Positions 14,375-24,700 of a stretch of 64,000 nucleotides of DNA are shown here, in pieces (position 1 is the first letter of the stretch; each line of letters starts with the position of its first letter). The translations under genes were made by a program, and so were the position numbers. This stretch comes from Fratercula arctica (taxonomy: Eukaryota > Chordata > Aves > Charadriiformes > Alcidae): positions 57,554,885 through 57,618,884 of the forward strand of contig CANTUZ010000002.1 in the NCBI GenBank assembly GCA_947846985.1, read 5' to 3'. Below the pieces are notes generated by a model. That model ran no database searches, was not told the DNA's origin, and saw only the letters and a program-made list of their open reading frames with translations.

Positions 14375-15189
14375 CCGCAAACTGAGGATGACAGAGCAGT
14401 GATGCAGTCACTGGCAGAAAAACAAAGAGACCAAATGTGGCAGGACCAAATCCATAGCATTTACATCAAGCTCAGGTGGGAGAAATTCCAACAGAGAGGA
14501 ATCAAGAGGGTGAAATGCCAACATGAATATATACCAATGGCAGGCAATATTGCTAATATAGGCCCAGGCTGTGAAACTCTGTAAGACATTTGTGGGTCAA
14601 TGCCACAAGCTTTATAGGCCTGCACAGCCTGAATGAGTACCTGAGGCAAATCTGGTAACCTAGGTAGTTTACAAAGAGTAAACTCCTGATACACATTATC
14701 TAAAAACAAAATGCACATGAAAAGGATAAAATAGTGTGTAAGTGACACGTTTTTCATAAAAGTCCAAACTGGTTGCAAGTTATCAGACCTTTGCTGCTTC
14801 TGTGTGTCAGTTCAAGCAAAGCCTAACCAGAGCATGTGCTCACATCCTTACCAACGCTCCCATGACCAAACACGAGCTGCTCTCAGTCAGGAAGCCCCGA
14901 CTTCTCAGCCAGGAAGACCTTAGCTGCCCTAGGGGTTGCAGCCATGTATGCAAAAGCAAATCAGATCTCCTCAGAGGAACACATCAACATGTGTTATTCC
15001 CATGGCGCACACCTGCCTCTTCTAACCAGCATCACACACCCAAAAACATCACACCTGTGCTCACTACACCAGTTTGCATGCTTCTGCCTGGGGTGTAACT
15101 TACACCACTGCAGGTCCACATCTTAAACTGCAAAAGGCAAGTTCCACTCGCAGTAACATCAGTCTAACCTTACTAATTTCACAGTATAC

Positions 15190-15620
15190 TGCACTGGGTT
15201 AAATCAGAGACGAATGCATCCTTAACTCTTCTGGTTTCCTTTATAGCATCAGTGCACTGCCATTTTCGATTCTCTCCTGAGCAGTTGATTCAGAGAATTC
15301 AGGACTGTTGAAAGGTTCTGCAAAAAAATGACTGAAATAGTTTATAAATCCTAGGAGGGAGCATAACTGCACAACATTTGTAGGACAAGGAGCATTCTTT
15401 ACAGTGGTTATTTTATCCTGTGATTTATACTGGTCTCCTCCATCTATCACATGGCTACAGCATTCAGTTCTGCCTCGTAGGAATTCACTTTTGGCCTCAC
15501 ACTACATTCTCCATGCCAAAGCAACACTTTCTTTAGGTTTGTGCAAGCCTTCTGCATCTTTTTTTCTGTGTGATGATGTCAACAAATGACATTAAATTCT
15601 ATGGATGCATTTGTTCTGTG
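15190..15620 (-). mobile_element. Decayed Ty3/gypsy reverse transcriptase-RNase H fossil
   Basis: Read on the minus strand, the frame at 15450-15241 shows the Ty3/gypsy signature at the end of the reverse transcriptase: a SHVID segment (matching the family's usual LGH-containing stretch), then a lysine-led KITTVKNAPCPTNV segment, then CSLLGFINYFSHF, equivalent to the invariant FLG..NYY..F block. About 40 codons on, in another frame, comes KWQCTDAIKE, matching the start of the connected RNase H domain. Upstream, SFVDIIT near 15585 occupies the position of the catalytic YxDD box, but its second aspartate and the flanks are lost. Stops and at least two frameshifts break the region, so it is dead. 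No LTRs, protease or integrase could be found nearby. Ty3/gypsy elements are rare in birds, so this is probably an old amniote-age insertion. A domesticated gene cannot be excluded but the frame breaks argue against it. Confidence 0.7.
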
Positions 15621-16966
15621 GTCTTTGGTGATATGACAGAGGTTAATGCTATTTCAGTGAGAAACTGAAAGCATCCCATGACAGACTGCACTCTAATTCA
15701 GAGGTTTCAGGTATAACATAACAGGAAAGTTTGAGTTTATCCTCCCTCAACCTTTACCCAACTGCTGAAATGAAAACAGCTACAAGGAGCAGGAAGTATC
15801 TGTATCCAAGGCCTGAGACACCCCCTTACACAGGTTCAGAATCCGAATGTGATTGTCCCTGAGCTTTGAGGACATTCATAATTCAAATACAAACCAGTCT
15901 TTTGGAAATGATCCACCTTAACATTCAGTAGAATTCAGCTCCTGGCTATTACGTTCCTATGACATTGGCACGCTTCACATTGATAGATAGATCTGATTTT
16001 ATTTTTTTTAAGCTGAACCTAAATTTAGTTTGTTTGATTTTAAATACCAGCCTGAAATCTTGATATTGCCACAGTTCCTTGTGTCCTCCTCCCTCTTTGG
16101 CCAGTGTCAAAACCGGGTCTTCAAGTACACTTCTCAGCACCACTTCAATCCTCTGTCTTACAGCACAGGCAGGTGGGAAGGATCACTTGCACCTTCCCTC
16201 TAACACCAAAAAAGCCACACAGGTTTCCCTAGAGCATAGTCACAGCAGGCCACTCATTTTATACTACTATAATCACCTAATTTAATTCTCAGGCTAAATA
16301 AATATGTATTTAAGCTGCAATTAATACTCCTGCTTCTGTAGTTTGTACACCTTCATAAACAGTACTTTTAACTTTCCATGACAGGCTTTCCACAACTCTG
16401 CACACTGACTACATGTTAAGTGCAACACTCATTTGTTGCCAGTGATCAGTGCAGACCATCAGAGATTCATGGAATCTGAGATCCCCCCCTCAGGTGGGAA
16501 GGGCCCTCAGGAGGTCTCTGATCGCCACTCCCGATGTTCTCTAACCCCTGCCCAAAATTATTCTCAAGTTTAAAAATATTACAATGGCATAGAGAACAGC
16601 AGCTCTGAAGGAAGTTGGGAAGTTTCCCCTGCAAAAGGGTGGTAAGAAAATATGGCACTCCAGATTGCTGCAGTTACATCATGAGATGTCTGTGCAGAAA
16701 GCAGATGCAGAAGAAGGTTGCACAGATTCCTCTACTGCCACGGCAAGCTTAGTGCAACTGCTCCAGGCTAATCTGTAGCCACCTGAGGGTAAGCGGCCTC
16801 TTTGTCCCCTGAAAAAGTCTGATCAGTCAAGCTTTCTTCACAAATATGCTCAGGATGTGAAATCTTAAAGGACTTGCTTCTTAGACGACAGTGGAAATAA
16901 AATCTGGTAGCAGCCTTCTCCTTAACCCAAAACCAACAAAAACCACCCTAATTGTTTCCTCTGCAG
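15621..16966. other. Unique non-coding DNA, no gene seen
   Basis: The upstream side (for the minus strand) of the Ty3/gypsy fossil was read for further retroelement domains; none could be supported. The minus-strand frame at 16143-15949 has no recognisable motif. Confidence 0.5.
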
Positions 16967-17153
16967 GAAGTCCCTTTGGGGATAAAAGAAGTCATACAGG
17001 ATTTGGATCACTTCCTGGATTTGTGTGCATCTATCAAACGACATGCAGCAGCAAAGCCGACAGCACCCTGTCCCTGCTTCGAAGTACAATCCAAGAGAAA
17101 GGGAAGAAATTCAGAACTAAAGGATTTGGATTGCCTCCTCTGCTATTCACAAG
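16967..17153 (+). other. Candidate exon, unrecognised product
   Basis: A 187-nt segment is bounded by a good 3' splice site (pyrimidine stretch ATTGTTTCCTCTGCAG ending at 16966) and a good 5' splice site (CACAAG followed by GTGAGA at 17154). Two of its three plus-strand frames are open throughout. One starts EVPLGIKEVIQDLDHFLDL and is acidic and leucine-rich followed by a cysteine-containing part (CPCF, LDCLLCYSQ); the other starts with SPFGDKRSHTG and ends PPLLFTR. I recognise neither protein. It may be a coding exon, a non-coding RNA exon or chance; no partner exon was identified. An exon of 187 nt does not keep phase by itself (187 is not a multiple of 3). Confidence 0.22.
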
Positions 17154-17312
17154 GTGAGAAATTATTTGATATGTAGGCCAGCAAAAGGTCCCCTTTCCTT
17201 CGTCTAGAAAGACTCATCCTGCTAACATGAACAAAGTAGGAGACAGAAGTTGCAACGCATATTGAAAATAACAGAGAAAGACACAGCGGGTAGAGAGTTG
17301 ATAATGGAGACC

Positions 17313-17351
17313 TGGGGAGGGGGGGAGGCTGGAAAGAAAAGTGGGGGGGGG
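17313..17351 (+). repeat. G-rich runs
   Basis: Runs of 4, 7 and then 9 G are separated by short A-containing spacers on the plus strand. A G-quadruplex is possible. No neighbouring promoter is evident. Confidence 0.7.
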
Positions 17352-19128
17352 AAAGAACTTCTTAAGATTCTTTCGAAGAAAAATGAATCTTCACTGTACT
17401 GGTGCTTTTATTAGAATGCCTCATGCTTTTTTCTTGCTCTCTCTTTCCGACACAGTAAGTTATGTTCAAGCTGACTGTGACACATTGTCAGGGCACTGCA
17501 TTGTTCTTCTTCCAGACGGCTCCTTCCCGACCTCAGCACGCAGTGTGTTGCTCTAGTGGCAAGTATGACGGCACGTCCAAGGGCTGAGGTTGCTCGCACT
17601 CCTAATGGTGATTAGAAACCATCACCTGCAACAGGATTCAGCACACTTGCCTTTTCAAAATCAAGGGGAAGGACACAAAGCGAGGCTGATGTAAAATGTG
17701 GCGGGGCAAAGGAAAATGTCAAACCTTCTTGTGAGAAAGCTGTTCTTCCTACTCAAGACAGTATATCACAGGTAAAGGAGGTACATCTTTTTGGAGCTTT
17801 AAATGCTGTACTTCCTTGGAGTGTGCCATAATTCAGCCATGCAAGTCCGGAGTTCACAGCAATTGAGCTATCTTTTTAGCATGGCTTTTCTAGTAATTAT
17901 TGCCACTTTATGGGACCTACATTCTTACAGCAGCGACTTGAAACCCTGCAGTGGCATCATTCATAGATAGAGCAAAAAATCATTCCTGTCCTGAGATGCT
18001 TGCAGTCAGAGATCAGACAGACAAAAGGCAGAAGAAAAGTATAATCCACATTTTGCAGGAGGTATAGGAAGCCGTACTGCAGACTTGACCCATGTCTCAC
18101 CAATGCAGACCTGAGCCCAGGTCTCTGCAGACTTGATGCTGAGCCTCACCAAGGGAACTGTCTTTCCCTTGGAGAAGCCATGGAGGTGGTGTACCTGCCA
18201 TGCTGATTGTAGCTGATGTTACCAATAGATGTGTTACCAACAGAACTGTGATACGGTTTGTCTAGAAGAAAAGTCACAACTTGCATGCCCTGCCAAGTAC
18301 CAGCTACAGGCCTGCCAGCAAAGGGACAACTAGGTTTTTTGCTATGGCTTTGTTCAAAATTTTCTTACTCTTCTTCCTTTCACTTTCATCAGCTGGTATG
18401 ATTTTTTAAAAGTCAAAGTAGTTCTATGGAAAAAGCACAATTTCAGTCACAAGGTAAGATTCACTCTTCAGTTTCTTACAGGCTTCTTCAATCCTGTTAA
18501 CAAAAAGTTATTTAGCCCCTCTTTATTTTAGTTTACTCCTTTGCAAACAGAGCTTACATGAGGCAAAATATGCATTTAACACTTTCATTCTTAAGACAGA
18601 AAGTAGCATAAACTTAAATAATATTACTTATACTTTTCTCATGATCTGGGGTTAGACAGTTAAGTAAGAATACTAATGATCCTAACACACTGGAGAAAGT
18701 AATATGACTACCAACTGACAAGCTCAAAATGACAAGCTACAGCCCCCCACTGAAAAGATAGCTCATCCTAGTCTAGCAAACTGCACATCCAGAATCCTCT
18801 AGAAATACTGCATAAGCCCAAGGCTTTGCATGACCTTGCATCTAGTTTAACCTTTCCAGTCTGGGATGAGGTTACTAAAATGACGAGTTCTTTCAGAAAT
18901 CTGAATTGTGAACATCAGACTGAAATAACATCTTTTCATGCACTCACAAGGACACCTGGCAAATGTAAATATTGCCGAATGTCACATGTATGGAGAAGAA
19001 AATGTACACTTCTGTACTTCAGAGAAATTTACACTGCAGTGATTCTGAAGTCTAAGGGGTACTACAGTCCCTAAAGAGAGTGGAAAAGACATTGCAGAAA
19101 AGCAGGGAAATTATCATATCTCACTTGC

Positions 19129-19181
19129 TTGATGCCTACCACAACCAGGCATCAATCTCACCCATTGAAGGAAGATTGAGA
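19129..19181. repeat. Two adjacent small hairpins
   Basis: TTGATGCCT (19129-19137) pairs exactly with AGGCATCAA (19147-19155). A 7-bp AATCTCA segment overlapping its end pairs with TGAGATT about 15 bp further on. Stems are short, so chance is likely. Confidence 0.5.
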
Positions 19182-20101
19182 TTCACCCTCCCTTTGGAAG
19201 GATGAAGACTCTCCATAATGCACAAAGACAGCAGATCCCAAAAACTGTGATGTTTTGATCAGTTTAGCTCTTGCTCACCGATGTTACGTGGAAAAGAGCC
19301 ATATGCTTCCAGTGAGCAAGTACGCAAAAATCTACCAAGGAGGGACACAATTCAACATGGTACTGAACTATTTACCACTGTTACTTTAACACATAATTAA
19401 CCTTGCTCACTGGAGGAAAGACTGGTCTTCAGTAATGCATACACAGTTTAAACAGATAAAGACAGAGCAAAAAACACCTACATTAGCTTAAGAATATTTC
19501 AGTAATTGGGGGGAAAAAAAGATAACCCACTAACACCACCACAGTAGAAAGATTGTCCCAAAAACAAGAATTACAAGCCCACAACATCAAAAGTTAAAAT
19601 TGCATTTAAATAAATTCTTGTGTTTTGAAGAGGAAAGACACCCAAGCAGCAATGTTCCTAATTAAAACCCTCTGCAAAGCCCCCAGCTGTTACCCACAGG
19701 TCCTCCACAGAGGAGACTGGAAACCTTTTGCTGGGAAAGAAGTCAGCACCTTGCACACTGCTGACCTGCCTCTCAGAGAAAATGTAAAGGAAAGACTGAT
19801 GACAGCGGTGGGCAGGTAGGGGAGTCATCACCCAAGGAGATACATGCAAAATGGGCAGCAAGAGACTGCTCAGCCCAGACCAGGTGAAAGTGCCAATGGA
19901 TTCACGCTAAGATCCCCATGCAGAAATCCCCAAGCAAAAGGCAGCAAGTCCGTTATTGCAAGCTGTAGACTGGGAGATGCTGCCACCTTGGCTTGGTGAC
20001 CGGCCCTCATGATGGGCGTGGATGGTGGCCACAGCAGTCCAGGGTCAGCTAGCCAACAAGTGATGCAGAGACACCAGCTAAACTCATCAGACCCAGCTGC
20101 T

Positions 20102-20129
20102 GGGGCTGGGGGGCGGGGGGGAGGGGGGC
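20102..20129 (+). repeat. Potential G-quadruplex tract
   Basis: Four G runs of 4, 6, 7 and 6 bases are separated by one or two bases (CT, C, A), which fits the usual G-quadruplex rule of four runs with short loops. It lies in a locally GC-richer patch (19.85-20.13 kb) with no recognised gene. Confidence 0.75.
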
Positions 20130-20424
20130 AATTCTGCCTACAAAATGGGAATTTCCTCTCCACATATTTCATCTACCCAAACCTGAGGAAATTTGAAAAG
20201 TCCCCTCCAGTTTGTTCACTGAAGTGTTCAGCAGCACGTTCTCGGGGATATGCTGTTGGTAGTGTTTTGACACATTTAAGTGTTTGTTGCAAGTTTTTGT
20301 TACGAAGTTCATGGAAGCTGAGAATTCTGCTGTTACTAAATAACTGAAACAGATTATTAATGCAAGGACAGATCTGTACAGCTACACTGATTTGCATCTG
20401 CTGGACATCTGCGGACGCTTGTTC

Positions 20425-20448
20425 TTTTTTTTTTTTCCTTTCCTTTTT

Positions 20449-20489
<41 letters not shown>
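20425..20489. repeat. Long poly-T tract
   Basis: An interrupted T/C tract ends in 39 uninterrupted T bases (20451-20489). On the minus strand this is a long poly-A that could mark a retrotransposed copy, but no recognisable transcript body precedes it on the minus strand (20490 and upward), so it is annotated as a simple repeat. The exact length is likely polymorphic or a sequencing uncertainty. Confidence 0.9.
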
Positions 20490-20490
<1 letters not shown>

Positions 20491-23400
20491 AGTTGCTCTT
20501 CATGAGAAGTGAAGGTAAAGGCAACAGCACACAGCTTCCCAGACAGAGATGGTACTGCAGTGCACCCAGAGTTAGGATAAAATATCATGTCAAATTGTGG
20601 ATGTTTCCTGGAAATCTTTCACATGTCATATGTGCCTCTTGTTCATTACCTGTGAATACTCCTTCTGTACCTAAAGGCACAGGTAAGCCTCTATCTATTT
20701 CATATGAATGTGACTGAAGTAAAGTTTCACAAGGTTCACCATGCTTTCATTAAAGAACCACATTGGAAAATCTTAAAAAAGCCATAAAAAACTTCCTACT
20801 GGAAAGAAGCTACAGGATAAATCTTTAAGAAAAATTGACTTTCTGATAGAGTTTAGGCCTTTGGCCTAATGTGGCAGGATTTTAACAGCTGTAGTAACTT
20901 TGGAAGCCTCTTACCCACTATTTCAATCACATTTAAAAAAAAAAAAAAAGTTTTCAAAAAAATCAGGAAATTCATCGTTGTGCATAATTCCCCTTTACTT
21001 GCCCAAAAGCTATGTCAAGCCAAAGCATAAAAGGAAATTAACTATGGATATTTTTAGTACTTGTTTCCTAACCAGTCATTTCTGTGTTATGTTTGCATGA
21101 GAATGAAGGTAAGAGGTTTATGTGCAGATGTCATGCTCCACTGAGATCATCTGTTAACTGCCATGAGACAGAAAGCAGTTTCAGAAGACAGAAAAAATAG
21201 TCATTTGAGGAGGTTTGGCTCTAGCAGAACTATCTTTTTTCCTACCCCAGTTACCACATCCCCCAAGCAGAACAAGGCAGAAGCGTTGAAACATCTGCAA
21301 CAAAACATGCAACTACAAGCATGCAACCACTTGCAACTCAGTTTTATTATATATGTGAGAAACTGTGGCAAACTGGGAAGAATAAGCCTTGCTAGCTTTA
21401 TTATGGAAGCAGAAAATTTTTGCAGAACAGCTCACTTTGCTCCAGATAGCAGTTCTGCTCACAGATCTGAATGAGATGCAAGCTCACACATATCTATGAT
21501 ACCCAGCTGCAGATGGTAATCCTGTCCAGCAGCACAAATAGATCCAAGAGACAAAGCAGTTCATAGCCCATGTTAGATGCCTGAAGTTGGATAGTATAAA
21601 CACTACCCCTTCTGCAAATGGTCAGGATAGAATCTGAGAAACATCTACTAGGCATTCTGAGCTTCATTTTTAGAGTGTTGCAGGGCATAGCTGAATAAGG
21701 ACTTGAAATCAAATACAAGGATCCACCAGCATTTCTGCCAGTGAGCGAGTGGTTTCTGTCCTGGAAAAGGCAAAGGATATGGCCATGTCTCAGTAACGGT
21801 TCTGGTCATCACTGTCTTCTCTGAAAAGGAAAACCACAAAGAGCAGAAACTGGTGGATTTAATTTGCTTGTGTAAGGAGAGGATGAACTCTTTCAGGCAA
21901 TAGGTACAGTCTGTCTAGACAGATAGGGTCTCTCACAGCACTGCTGAAACACAGACATTACACTGCAAACAGCGGGAAAGAATGAGACTGGTGGAACAAA
22001 CCCGGACTCTTACACCCAGAGATTGTTAGCCTCCATTCAGACAGAGCAGATAAGCCCTGGATATGCTACACTTTTCCATCAGGAATCATATAAATCAACA
22101 TCTCTTCACAGTGAAAGGTCTGGGCTAAATCTAAACCGGATTTGAACTCGGGACTCGAAGAATTCAAATCTCCAAGGTCCTTTTAGTCTAGTATGTTAAA
22201 CTATCCTTGAAAAAAATAATAATTATTTAGCATACAGGAAGATGGAGACACTGGCGAAATGAATCTCACAAGAATCTGTGAATTCTGAACGGAGCCTGAG
22301 CGTTAACATACCAAAAGTTTATATGCCCACCAAATAGACCAAACCTCTAAGTCTACAAATTGAGAAAAGGGGATCCTGGAAGAGCAGGGTTTGTAGGTGT
22401 ATAACATCCTGTTGCGGCTGTTAACAAGCAACGCAGGCAGGAATCTCCTCCACTTTGGCAATTTCAGTTCCTAAGAAAATGTGAAAGGCCCGAGATACAA
22501 AAATTTAAAAGCAGCATCTCTTATGTGGATGGGAAATACTGAGGATGGTAGACCCCACTGATATACTCATGTCTAGTTATAGAGAGAGCGCTGATAGTTC
22601 TGATAGTTCTAAGTCACTGCTCCCATCCCTAATGTGTACACTGTGTATTAATATATTTCATACATTTTATTTGGCAAGTTTAATGGAAACAGAGGCTTTC
22701 AATGAAAAGGCTGACTGAGCCAAAACTCACAAATACCCAGCTATACTGTCTATGCACTCTTTTCTCTTATTTCCCCCTGCCCTCTTACCCCCTCTCCCCC
22801 CCCCCAAAAAAAGAGCATTTAAGTGATATTTTTTCCACTTGGCTCATGTGGAAGGTGAGCTGATCTGTGCTGTGAAGTTCTATATTGGTTCCTCTTATTT
22901 TTTCAGAGACCAAAAAGGAAAGGAATAGAAGACAGCCTCTTTAAATGAAATATGCCCTTGTCAAAACAATTTAACAAATGGAAAAGGCATGCCCATTATG
23001 CTAGTTTTCCAGAAGTTCATCAACCTCACTGTTAAATGTTAGCATGTAAGAAAAATTACTCTATTTGTTCTTTATGGTTTGTTCCCAAGATCAAAGTGCT
23101 GTGGGCTGGAGGGTGTTTGACATCCAAGAAACACTCGTTGCTGCAGTATTGTCTGTAGTGTCTTTTGTTAGTTTTGTTTCTTTATAAGGCTTTAAAGAAC
23201 AGCAGTCAACACTTGCAGCACATTGGCATCCCATCAGATGCCAAACTCGTCCTTTTGGAGCACATGGGAGGAGAATATTTTTACAATTCTTATTATGGTT
23301 TTCTTCTTTCATTAGGTCCTCTGATAGAAGTAACTGGAAATTGTCTTGCATCCCAAACTCCTTTCACTTGCAAGAGATTTGTCCAACAGTGAAGTCAACA

Positions 23401-24310
23401 CTATTAATTCTTTATTTTAAAGAGGAGTTAGAACCTTATATAGATAAATCCAGCAGTTTGTTTTAGACAAATCTATAAATCATTAGGGGTTTTGTTTTGG
23501 TTTTTTTGAAATAGTTTGTTGTCCAACATAAATTTTTTCAGTAGTTTTTATTTAGCTCCTATCAGATGGTGGATGATATTCAAAGAGCTGAAAACGTATG
23601 TCAGTAACATAAAACTGCTTTATTTAACCAAACCAGTTCAACTGACTGAAGTAGCTTGCACAGACTGTTTCAGTAGAAACATTTCAACACCTATGTCTCA
23701 GTTTTAGAGAAGCTGAATTTCAGTCAAGTTCAGTTTGCTGAGCTGAGCTGATGTGATTTAAAAAGCATCTGCTCCAAACTCCACATCAAGACAAGGATGG
23801 AAACTTTGTTTACTTCTGGAAGGTAACCACAGTTACAAGCTCATCCTGCTATCTGCAAATGGCCCAGTTATTTGAAACAATGACTCAAGCGCAAATAGCT
23901 TCTCTACAAAATAAATAACAAAGTAAAAATTAAAGCAAGAACCCCAAACATTAAAAAAAGATAAAATGAGAGAGAAAGAACTCTGTAAGTCCTAACGACC
24001 ATAGGCCTAGGATGATAACGTGGTTTAGGGAGTCTAATCCCTGGCTCTCAGGAGCAGCCTTGCTACAGGCAATCCCTTTTATAAACTTACTATGCTTCAT
24101 CTTCACTTCTGTTATATTTTGCATCCCAACTGCTACCATGGAATGTCTGCTCAGAGCTTGGATCCTTTACTAGTTAGGAACTTGTTTCATAACCCCCAAC
24201 CAAAATGTGCTCTTAGACAGTTTGTACCCCTCTGTTCCTCTGCCAACTTCAGCTTAAAAAGTTATTTTCTGCCATGATGTATTTAAAGACAAAAAATTGC
24301 ATACTCTGTC
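20490..24310. other. Unique non-coding DNA, no gene seen
   Basis: No gene or confident transposon is recognised. A pyrimidine tract is at 22.77 kb. The plus-strand frame at 23165-23392 (75 codons) has no obvious splice sites or known domain. Confidence 0.5.
22771..22812. repeat. Polypyrimidine tract followed by A7
   Basis: A C-rich pyrimidine stretch ends in 10 C and then 7 A. The mirror-like pyrimidine content could support triplex DNA. It sits upstream of no recognised exon. Confidence 0.7.
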
Positions 24311-24700
24311 AGGTTTTGCCTTGCTAAGTTAAACATGCCAACCTTTTCTAGTCTCTGTTTGTAAAAAAAAAATTCTCCATTCCCCTGATCATCCCTATAG
24401 CCTCATCTATGCAAGCTTCAGCTTCAGGTCACCTTTCTTGAACACTGCTGGTCAAAACCATATGTGGTGTCTTAAAAAAGGTCTCATTAATGATCCTTGT
24501 ATGCAGCCAGTAATATTTCCCTATCTGGAATTATCTTTCCTGAGAGATCCTGGGATTGGATTTACCTCTTTCATATCTTCACAGCTTACTGTCAGCTTGT
24601 GACCAAGTCTCTCGTGTGTTTCTTGGTCATTTCTAGCTGATGACTTCCCAGCTCCCATCCCCCTCAGCATCATCCAGCTCTTTCTGTGCACTATCCCAGA
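24311..24700 (-). mobile_element. Ancient CR1-group LINE fragment
   Basis: The plus strand keeps the order of landmarks of an antisense CR1 body: CCAACCTTTTCTAGTCTCTG, then TTCTCCATTCCCCTGATCAT, then GAACACTGCTGGTC, then TGTGGTGTC, then GGGATTGGATTTACCTCTTT, then CAGCTTACTGTCAGCTTGTG. The same landmarks occur in the coding part just upstream of CR1 3' ends such as the one at 56.3 kb. Divergence is high and the frame is broken throughout. It is far older than the four clear copies in this window and may belong to an early CR1 or related subfamily. Confidence 0.5.

Larger units (their letters stand above)
9906..15189. other. AT-rich unique DNA, no gene seen
   Basis: No gene is recognised. The stretch 12.70-13.10 kb is strongly A/T-rich with many A and T runs. 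A TTGG microsatellite lies at 11.99 kb, a short palindrome at 14.35 kb, and a possible small repeat fossil (CCGATT and AATCGG arms around TCAATG) at 10802-10819. The minus-strand frame at 14778-14461 (105 codons) has no recognisable domain. Confidence 0.55.
17154..20424. other. Unique non-coding DNA, no gene seen
   Basis: No gene is recognised. Local structures are G-rich runs at 17.31-17.35 kb and 20.10-20.13 kb, an imperfect direct repeat near 18077-18155 sharing CTGCAGACTTGA about 46 bp apart, and two adjacent hairpins at 19.13-19.18 kb. Confidence 0.5.

Noticed and set aside
14461..14778. 105-codon minus-strand frame as the continuation of the Ty3/gypsy polymerase
   Set aside because: Correct strand and near the fossil, but no RNase H or integrase motif can be seen in it.
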